This document shows, piece after piece, positions 46,267 through 56,000 of a stretch of DNA of 64,000 bases. Made by a program: the position numbers and the translations under genes. The stretch is from Phyto melanocephala (taxonomy: Eukaryota; Arthropoda; Insecta; Diptera; Rhinophoridae). A model generated the notes under the pieces. The model did no database searches. It was not told the origin of the DNA and saw only the letters and a program-made list of their open reading frames with translations. Numbering within the stretch: the stretch's first letter is position 1; every line of letters starts with the position of its first letter. The stretch is taken from NCBI GenBank assembly GCA_941918925.1, contig OW799234.1, positions 67,010,043 through 67,074,042 of the forward strand. Direction: 5' to 3'.

Positions 46267-48983
46267 AACAAGTAAGAGCACTATATTCGGCTGTGCCGAA
46301 TCTTTTATACCCACCACCAATTTTGTGTACATTTAAAGAACAATATTAATTATTTTGTTAATCGCTATAAAATAATCCCTTTATAATAAAATATGTATCA
46401 CTTTCTTTGTAGAGGGTGGTTAAATTTTAAGGGCCCATGTTTAAGGTGAACCACATCTAAACTTCAACTTTTTTCTTGTATTTCATTTGACATTTCTCAA
46501 TCTCAGACTAACTCAATTTGAACCGTGGAAAGATACGCAATCGAGCAACGCTTTTAAATATTAAAGATTTTTGTAAAAATGGGCGTTCAAATCAAAATGC
46601 ATTTTGTGCACTTCGTGATTCTTTTGGTCAACATAATCGTTCGAATTCGTCCACAATCGTGAGAATTGTAAAACATATTTAAATGTCTGCAAAGCAGGTC
46701 TGTATGAAATGTGAAAACATCTGTGAATGCCATCTTAGTTTGTTGAATGGGAAACATTGCTGTTTTTCACGATAACGTTGCAAAAGAGCAAGCAACATCG
46801 ACTCGTCATCGTGCCCAACAATCGAGTATCAACAGTGTCATTGAAAATTTGGACTACCGGATCGTGGTGTGCCGCCTAGGTTGGGGGGCCATTTGGCCGA
46901 TATTTTGTTCCATACATAATTGAAGCATACAAATATTATCATTATAATAATAATAATTTTATTCAAATAATCTTATTCAAAATCAACATAGTCCCTTAAA
47001 ATTAAACCACCCATTATAACTTCGGTATGCTAGTAAAATGTTTTCGTAAATTTAGTCTTTCAATGAAAGTGGCCGTTAAAATACGCGTGTCAATAAAGTT
47101 TCTGCTAATAAACATAACTAAGATATTTCAATATAGTCCTTTGGTATTCCAAAATCTTTATTCATAGAGAATTTACATGAATTTAAGAGGAAGAAAGTGA
47201 ATTTAAGGTTAAATTTTAAGGGCCACAGGGTGATTTAAAATATACATTCTCTGCATTTTTCTAAAACGGGAAATTTTTTAGTAAGATTTTGTTTTTTAAA
47301 CTTCCATAACATTTTGCATTTAAAAGATTTTCAAACGAAATAAGTTTTGTATAATTTTAAAATTTGTTAGCCATTAGTACATGAAAATAAATTGTTTATA
47401 ATGTTTAGAGATAATTTTTTTTACTTATGTCAAAATTTTCCTAAATTCCCATTTTTAATAGAGCATAACTTCAGGAGAACATAAGTTGTTAGCATGCCAT
47501 CTAGTAGTTGCTAGTAGAGTCATCTATCTTATCATCTTTATCTTATATTTAGCTACAGTACAATAAATGGCGCAGTGTAGGATGAATAAATGCTAATATA
47601 TATGACTAATATATTTTTATAAAAATTTAAGGAAAAAAGTGTGCGTGGCACATCTATTTTCCGTTATAACGAAGACTTTGACCAAAAAGCCATGTTTGCA
47701 AAATTTCAGAATCGTACATATAGTTTTGTCAGTTTTATTACGTTTTAAATTTGAAATATACACTGTGCGGTATAAATTTTCGTACATTTTTATCTATAAC
47801 TCTTTTCCTAATTCATAGATTTAAGCGATTTTCAGGAAAAAATATTCTTTTGACTCGATAAATATATATTCGAAGTTTCATGACTACGTTTATGCGTCTG
47901 GACACAATTCAAAAGTGAAAGTGGGCGTTATATAGTAGGCGTGTCAAAGTTGTTTTTGCTAATGAGTACAACTTAGGTGTTTTAATATAGTCCTTTATTA
48001 TTCCAAAATCTTTATTAATAGAGAAATTATATGAATTTTAGGTAAAACGTTATATGGGAGGTGGGCGTAAAAGTGGGCGTGGCACCTTAATTTTTTGGCA
48101 TAGTAATGAAATTTCCTAGGGGGATAGACGTAGCAAAATTTATCATCATACCTCTAATTTTAGCGGCTTTATGAGCTATTAAATTTCATTAACGGTAGAT
48201 AACGTGAAAAGTGGGCGTTATAGTAGGCGTGTCAAAGTTGTTTTTGCTAATGAGTACAACTTAGGTGTTTTAATATAGTCCTTTATTATTCCAAAATCTT
48301 TATTAATAGAGAAATTATATGAATTTTAGTTAAAACGTTATATGGGAGGTGGGCGTAAAAGTGGGCGTGGCACATTGATTTGCCGTTACAAGAAAGCGTG
48401 TCACCAAAAAGCAAAGTGTGCAAAATTTCAGAGTCGTACATCCAATTTTGTTGCTTTTATGACGTTTTTGTTTTTAAATATACCGAAAAATACACTGTGC
48501 GGTATAAATTTTCGTACATTTTGATCGATAACTCCTCTCCTAATGCATAGATTTAAACCGTTTTCGGGGAAAAATATTGTCTTTACCCAGGAAATATATA
48601 TTCGAAGTTTTATGAGTTAAGGCGTTTGGACACAATTCCATTTTATACGATGTTCGAAGGACACGGTTTTTTCGACCTACTCTTGCTTTTCGAGCTATAA
48701 CTCTCTTCCTAATATTCCGATTTAGCCCATTTTCCATACCAAACAAACCTTGTCTATAAGAAAGATTCTGGCAAAATTTGAGCTCCCTAGCTTTTTCGGT
48801 GCGACCTCTATCGTGCTTTCAACAGACGCACAGACGGACGGACGGACATAGCTAGATCGTCATAAAATTAAACCACGATTTAGAATATATATACTTTATG
48901 GGGTCTAAAATGGATATTTCGATGTGTTACAAACGGAATGACAAAATGAATATACCCCAACCTTTTTTTTGGTGGCGGGTATA
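46267..48983 (-). mobile_element. DINE-like repeat type III, copy 4
   Basis: Minus orientation, with 5' end TATACCCGCCACCAAAAAAA at 48983 and 3' end hairpin ATTCGGCACAGCCGAAT plus GTGCTCTTACTTGTT at 46267. It has array anchors TATGGGAGGTGGGCGT at 48053 and 48341 (288 bp apart), a mariner remnant at 46412-47016 and about 400 bp of extra unrelated sequence at 47225-47635. Confidence 0.7.
46412..47016 (+). mobile_element. Internally deleted mariner inside DINE III copy 4
   Basis: GAGGGTGGTTAAATTTTAAG and the inverted right end TTAAACCACCCATTA lie between TA and TA, in the same DINE context (CTTTCTTTG left, ACTTCGG right) as copy 1. Recognisable MERYAIEQ-like start (CGTGGAAAGATACGC; the ATG is lost) and FGQHNRSNSSTIVRI. 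Dead. Confidence 0.75.
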
Positions 48984-50086
48984 AAAAAATACTACACCTA
49001 TAGATAGACATTTGTACATCACCATTATGTGTGTGTATGGTATTTGCAAAACGTTACACACATCCACTCATGCATTTACACAACGTGTAACTGTATTCAA
49101 ATGTAAAATTCGGCTGATAGACTGAATTTAAATTGTATTTTTATTCGGCAAAACTTCCGCTGCTGCCTTTAGCTGGTTTTCGTTTTGCATGTTTTTTTTG
49201 TATTTAGTTTTAGAATATTACACTGTTGTCGTTATTGTTGTTGCTGTTGTATTTTTGAATGTTTACCTTGGTTTTGTGTATTTTGGCTGTTGTTGCTTAA
49301 TCCTTACAGCCATGAATGTCATGCAATCATTTTAATCCAACTAACAACTTTGGGTGGTTGGAGTGAATAATACCAGCTAAAGTTATTTGAAAGTGCAAAA
49401 AAATGTAGTTCGTATTTACATACAGATGAAAATTCAAATATTTAAATACTCAAACAAGCTAAACAAAAAAAAAAAAAAGAAAATATAATATAGAGTAAAA
49501 GTCGGATAAATTTTAAAGTTTTTTTTTTGTTAATGAAAAAGTTAGTTATTTTGTTGCGTAATAGTGTTTTGATTTATTTGTATTTAGCAACTTAATTGTA
49601 AATGTTTGGTCGTATGGCGATATTTTTCTGGTGAATATTACAGATGCCAAACATATATTCTTAAATTCTAAGTGATATTTAAAACTGCTTTAAATCTGTT
49701 AAAGTTTGAACCAGTTTCATTTTTCTGTTTCACATTTTATACCCCGTAATGGAGTCCACATTAATATTTGCAGTCTGTTGTTTTTTATTTTTGCAATTAA
49801 ATGCTACAATTTATTTCACTAACTAAATTTGCATGCACTTAAATAATTTGCTCCAATTAATGCATGAAATTAAGTACACAATACAGCAATTAACTAAAAT
49901 TTATACACTACTTTGAATAAAATACATACATACATAAATACATTCTCTCGGTCTCACGCTTATAATAATATAATAAAATAAAATGTATTCTATGTTTTGT
50001 GCGACCGACCCCGTATCTGCAACATACATACATATACATACATGCATACATACATATATACTATATTTATTATTTTTTATTTGTCA
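48984..50086. other. 3' flank of the ciliary gene, AT-rich
   Basis: Contains short trinucleotide runs (TTG/CTG near 49220-49300) and ATACATACATA runs near 49920 and 50025-50060. Presumably holds the 3' UTR of the minus-strand gene ending at 50087. Nothing else was recognised. Confidence 0.4.
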
Positions 50087-53000
50087 TTAATCCTTATGCA
50101 ATGCCAACCAATTTTTAGCATCAATTGTTGAATTACCGAACGTGCGACCAAAAGAGAAAACTGCCCCCGGTACATGTCCGGCATATGACGGCACCATACC
50201 AATCGTTCGACGATATATGATAAATTGGTTGCTGCTAGTAGGACTGGAGGATGGAATACCACTCATCTCCATGGGACACCATTCTTCACTTTTGCGATGA
50301 TGATAGTTGTTGGTAAATTCACAAAGAGCACTGTTTGTCAGTTGTTTACTACTTTGACCATAACGTGTCATTGCCATGGGTATGTGACCAGCGTAACCTT
50401 AATTAAAAGCGGTTGACAAAAAATATACCAAACACACGTTTGAAGAGAACTTATTAATGTATTTGAATTTTTGATATTAATAAATTAGGAAAATTATATT
50501 GTAAAAATTTGAAAGAAAAAAAAAATTGTTTTTTATTTTTGTGACAGAATGATAAATATAACAAGTAAGAGTGCGTTATTCGGCCGTAGTGAGTCTGATA
50601 AAGCCCTTCACCGCCATATACATAGGTCTAATCAAGAATGATTAAATAAAGATTACGCCATTACGCAGCTATAAAAAAACATTTCTGCGCATGTAGGAAT
50701 TCTGACGTCACTAAAGCTGTGTTCTCATTGGCTAATAAAATTCAGCTGTATAAGTAATTATGTTTGTGTAAAAACATGACAGTGGGACAACTAAATGTTT
50801 TGAAAGCAAACAAATTCTTTATATACATACATATATATTTCATTATTTTTATTATAATAATTCACTTTTAAATTAGGTGTAGAATTCATTTCATTTGGTT
50901 ATTTTAACAAATTATCTTTTTCGCTTATAAGCGATTTCGATATTTAGTTTCCTAATTCTAAAATACATTCGACACCTAAAAAAAGTTTTTTTCACGTATT
51001 CACTGGCTTCAATTTCTTTGACTTCCAACAAATGCTTTTGTAAATATCCGTTTGAAAGTAATAATTTGTTACCATTTAATTTGAAAAATATGGTGGTGTA
51101 AGTTTGGCGATCTTTTTCAAGATCAGTCGGCCTTGGAGCATTTTAAGCGACCAATTTTTCTTCAAAACTATTTGAAATATCATTTTGCTTTTCAGTTTCA
51201 CGTAGTTCTTCATATACATTTGCAACTTCAGTTTCATTAGCAGTTTTCGTTTCACTTTCAATAGCTCTAGTGTCTAAAGACGGAACTGCATGGGATTTTA
51301 AAATTTTTGCACGCCGTTTGCTAAATTATAGTCATAATGCCTTAGTAATGTACTGCAAGAATTAATTTTGTTTTAACTTACCCATTTCTAATATCAAGTT
51401 TCTTTCAAAATCTTGCTGCCTGAAATGTTAAGCACATTTTTTTTCTTTATCCACATTTACAGGATTCACTTGTTTGCAAAATATTACCCATAACTTCCTT
51501 CGAGCTTCATCTTTTGGAAAATTATAAAATGATACAGCTTTTTGAAAATACAAACGTTTTATTGAAAATGCGAAATTTATTAAGTTTTAGTATAATTACT
51601 CACTTGTTTTTTTGCTGTTACTTTGCTTGCATTTGCCCACTGCACATTTCATATTTGCTCTCTTTCTTATCTTTTCACTTTATTTTGTTTTCTGTTTTAA
51701 TTAGTTTTGCAGCTTTTAAATAACCAAATTTAAACACTTTTTATATAATTTTAGTAATTTTAATAATATTTATATGTATTTACTATAAAATATGACACGA
51801 AATTCATTGTTTATTAAGCACCGATGTAAAGGCCTAACTATATTATGCTTTTGCTGGCATTTTTATACCCTTCACACAGTGAAAAAGGGTATATATAGGT
51901 TTGTCATTCCGTGTGAAATTTCTACAATTTTCATTTCCGACCACATAAAGTATATATTTTCTGAAAGCTTATGAATAGGGGAGTCGATTAAGCCCTGTCA
52001 GTCTGTCCGTCTGACCGTCTGTCTGTGTGTATGTTCAAATCAACTTTTTGAAGCCCCCCGACATAAGTTGGACCCGGGTAAGGTATTAAAATATCAGAAA
52101 TATTCGGGAGTAGATCGGTACTGAAAACCAGAAACATCGGTGCATAAACAACTGAGATATGAGCAAAAACCCACGACCACCTCGATTTTTTTTTCACAAA
52201 AACAACATTACAACAACAACATACATACATACAAACGTGTATACTGGTTAGAGAAAACGTGGCATTGAATCCCAACTGAGCCAAAAAAAAATTTTTTTAA
52301 TTTTTTTAAAAATTTTTTTTATACCCTTCACACAGTGAAAAAGGGTATATATAGGTTTGTCATTCCGTGTGAAATTTCTACAATTTTCATTTCCGACCCC
52401 ATAAAGTATATATTTTCTGAAAGCTTATGAATAGGGAAGTCGATTAAGCTCTGTCAGTCTGTCCGTCTGTCCGTCTGTCCGTCTGACCGTCTGTCCGTGT
52501 GTATGTTGAAATCAACTTTTTGAAGCCCCCCGACATCACTCGGACCCGGGTGAGGTATTAAAATATCAGAAATATTCGGGAGTATATCGCTATTGAAAAT
52601 CAGAAACATCGGTACATAAACAACTGAGATATGAGCAAAAACCCACGACCACCTCGATTTTTTTTTCACAAAAACAACATTACAACAACAACATACATAC
52701 ATACAAACTTGTATATTGGCTAAAGTAAACGTGGGATCGAATCCCAGCTGAGCCAAAAAAAAAATTTTTTTATATTTTAAAAATTTTTTTTTTAATTTTT
52801 TTTTTTAATTTTTTTTTTATTTTTTTTTTTATTTTTTATTTAATATATTATTTATATTTTTATTATTTTTTTTTTTAATTTTTTTTTTTATTTTTTTTTT
52901 GTTTTATATTAATTTTATATATTTTAATTACTTTTTAAAATTTTTTTTTTTATACCCTTCACACAGTGAAAAAGGGTATATATAGGTTTGTCATTCCGTG

Positions 53001-56000
53001 TGAAATTTCTACAATTTTCATTTCCGACCCCATAAAGTATATATTTTCTGAAAGCTTATGAATAGAGGAGTCGATTAAGCCCTGACCGTCTGTCCGTCTG
53101 TCCGTCTGACCGTCTGTCCGTGTGTATATTGAAATCAACTTTTTGAAGCCCCCCGACATAGGTTGGACCCGGGTAAGGTATTAAAATATCAGAAATATTC
53201 GGGAGTAGATCGGTATTGAAAATCAGAAACATCGGTACATAAACAACTGAGATATGAGCAAAAACCCACGACCACCTCGATTTTCTTTTCATAAAAACAA
53301 CATTACAACAACAACATACATACATACAAACGTGTATACTGGTTAGAGAAAACGTGGCATCGAATCCCAGCTGAGGCAAAAAAATTTTTTTTTAAATTTT
53401 TTTAAAATTTTTTTTTTTAATTTTTTTTTTATTTTTTATTTAATATATTATATATATTTTTATTATAATTTTTTTTTATTTTTTTTTTTTTATTTTTTTT
53501 TTTTTTTGTTTTATATATATTATATATGTATATAATAATTTTTTTTTTTTTAATTTTTTTTTTAAATTTTTTTTTGTAAATTTTTTTTTTATTTTTTATT
53601 TTTTTTTTGTTTTTTTTAACATACATAAGTGAATTTACTGTTATTGCATGACTACACGTTGTGAAGGGTATATAAGATTCGGCACGGCCGAATATAGCGC
53701 TTTTACTTGTTTAAATTTTTTTTTTAATTTTTTTTTAAATTTTTTTTTAAAATTTTTTTTTTAAAATTTTTTTTTTATTTTTTTTTTAACATACATACGT
53801 AAATTTATAATTTTACAATGGGATGTTTTTTATATATGTATATTTTTTATATGTATGTACGTATTTCATATGAGATGAATGGTGATACAAACTACTGTTA
53901 TTGCATGACTACACGTTGTGAAGGGTATATAAGATTCGGCACGGCCGAATATAGCGCTCTTACTTGTTTTAATTTTTTTTTTTATTTTTTTTTTTATTTT
54001 TTATTTAATATGTTATTTATATTTTTATTATTATTTTTTTTTTTAATTTTTTATACCCTTCACACAGTGAAAAAGGGTATATATAGGTTTGTCATTCCGT
54101 GTGAAATTTCTACAATTTTGATTTCCGACCCCATAAAGTATATATTTTCTGAAAGCTTATGAATAAGGGAGTCGATTAAGAGTAGTCCGTCTGTCCGTCT
54201 GTCCGTCTGACCGTCTGTCCGTGTGTATGTTGAAATCAACTTTTTGAAGCCCCCCGACATCGCTTGGACTCGGGTGAGGTATTAAAATATCAGAAATATT
54301 CGGGAGTAGATCGCTATTGAAAATCAGAAACATCGGTACATAAACAACTGAGATATGAGCAAAAACCCACGACCACCTCGATTTCTTTTCACAAAAACAA
54401 CATTACAACAACAACATACGTACATACAAACGTGTATACTGGTTAGAGAAAACGTGGCATCGAATCCCAGCTGAGCCAAAAAAATTTTTTTTTTAATTTT
54501 TTTAAAATTTTTTTTTTATTTTTTTTTTATTTTTTTTTTTATTTTTTATTTAATATATTATTAATATTATTATTATTATTTTTTTTTTTAATTTTTTTTT
54601 TTAATTTTTTTTTTATTTTTTTTTGTTTTGTATATATTATATACATAATAATTTTTTAAAAAATTTTTTTTTTTAAATTTTTTTTTAAATTTTTTTTTTA
54701 AATTTTTTTAAAAATTTTTTTTTTAAATTTTTTTTAAAATTTTTTTTTTTTTTGTTTTTTTTAACATTCACACGTGAATTTATAATTTTACAATGGGACG
54801 TTTTTATATATGTATGTTTTTATATGTATGTACGTATTTCATATGGGATGAATGGTGACACAAACCACTGTTATTGCATGAATTCACGTTGTGAAGGGTA
54901 TATAAGATTCGGCACGGCCGAATATAGCGCTCTTACTTGTTTTATTTTTTTTTTTAATTTTTTTTTTTTTTTTTTGTTTTATATATGTATATTATATATA
55001 TAATAATTTTTTTTTTAAATTTTTTTTTTTAAATTTTTTTTTTAAATTTTTTTTAAAATTTTTTTTTTTTTTCGTTTTTTTAACATACATACGTGTACGC
55101 ATTTCATATGGGATGACTGGTGATACAAGCAACTGTTATTGCATGACTACACGTTGTGAAGGGTATATAAGATTCGGCATGGCCGAATATAGCGCTCTTA
55201 CTTGTTTTAATGTCAAAAACCAACGAAAAGTCTGTCAAATGCTTAAGCAAATTTTTGAAGACTTGTCGGTGGATATATTGTACTTTTTAAACTTAAATAC
55301 TTACTATGATTAGTTGCAAATATTTGTACTTTTGCAAAAGCTGTTTTATTTCTGTATTATATCCTAAATATATTGATATTGTCACAAAATTATTATTTAA
55401 TGTGTAAAATGTAAAAATATTTTACTATAAACTATTAACTTTATACATTTTTTCACTAATTTAAAAAAACAAATGACAACATTAATAAAAAAAAGTGCTA
55501 AATAATGCAACAGTGTGTACATATCGAATGAAAATCTATTTTCGTAAGCAAAGTACGATCAGATTCGCAGTTTGCTTAAGCAAATGACACTTGACGAAAC
55601 TTGACGAAAAGTTTCTTAAGTACAATATAGTTGCATACATTTAATTTTGTGTATCCGCACATTTGCTTAAGCCAGCAAAAGCATAATATAGTTAGGCCTT
55701 TATACTTTTTTTTAGAACTGTCTGAGTAAATTAATTACAGGGCTGCCAACTATAACAAAATCCATAAATTTTTTGTAAGAAATTATAAATTTCACATATG
55801 ATACAGACTTGGTAACCTTTACTACGTCATCTAACAGTAAATCATGCGCAAGGCGTAATCTTTATTTAATCATTCTTGGGTCTAATGACCACATCTTATC
55901 TTAACCTAGATATCATGTTATACGCCATTAGCTTAATGATGTCCGACATCATCTTTGCTCTTAAACTTCTACATATTAAACTGTATTATACTAGTCAAGC

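Larger units (their letters stand above)
51861..55206 (+). mobile_element. DINE type I no. 1 (outer of the DINE stack)
   Basis: The 5' half 51861-52319 (TATACCCTTCACACAG..AAAAGGGTATATATAGG; GTCAGTCTGTCCGTCTG run; CCCGACATAAGTTGGACC; CCAACTGAGCCAAAAA) and 3' half 55080-55206 (GATTCGGCATGGCCGAAT, CTCTTACTTGTT) are separated by inserted copies 2 and 4 in its T-rich core. Confidence 0.75.
51829..55700. mobile_element. MITE with 30-bp perfect inverted ends, inside the P-like element
   Basis: AAGGCCTAACTATATTATGC plus the following ten bases (51829-51858) are perfectly inverted at 55671-55700. TA flanks both sides. The original element, once the DINE cluster (51861-55206) is removed, is about 0.5 kb with GCTTAAGCAAA repeats. 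It has no ORF. Tc1/mariner-type MITE by target site. Confidence 0.8.
50633..55878 (-). mobile_element. P-like transposon with THAP gene, interrupted by nested elements
   Basis: 27-bp perfect terminal inverted repeats start CAAGAATGATTAAATAAAG (50633-50659) and are mirrored at 55852-55878. The 8-bp target duplication GGTCTAAT is at 50625-50632 and 55879-55886. CA termini, 8-bp duplication and a THAP-domain gene (51652-51080) together point to the P superfamily, whose transposases start with a THAP domain. Without the inner MITE it would be about 1.4 kb, so most of the transposase is deleted. Both hAT and P make 8-bp duplications; THAP favours P. Confidence 0.75.

Noticed and set aside
49185..49370. 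Hydrophobic 61-codon + strand frame
   Set aside because: Built on TTG/CTG trinucleotide runs; no family features.
51988..53379. Apparent family of similar 98-107 codon proteins (MAQLGFDATFSLTSIHVCMY type)
   Set aside because: They are minus-strand readings of the conserved 5' block of nested type I DINEs, with the GTCCGTCT microsatellite giving DGQTDRRTD tails.
53429..53626. Lysine/asparagine-rich minus-strand frame
   Set aside because: A translation of the poly-T core of a DINE.
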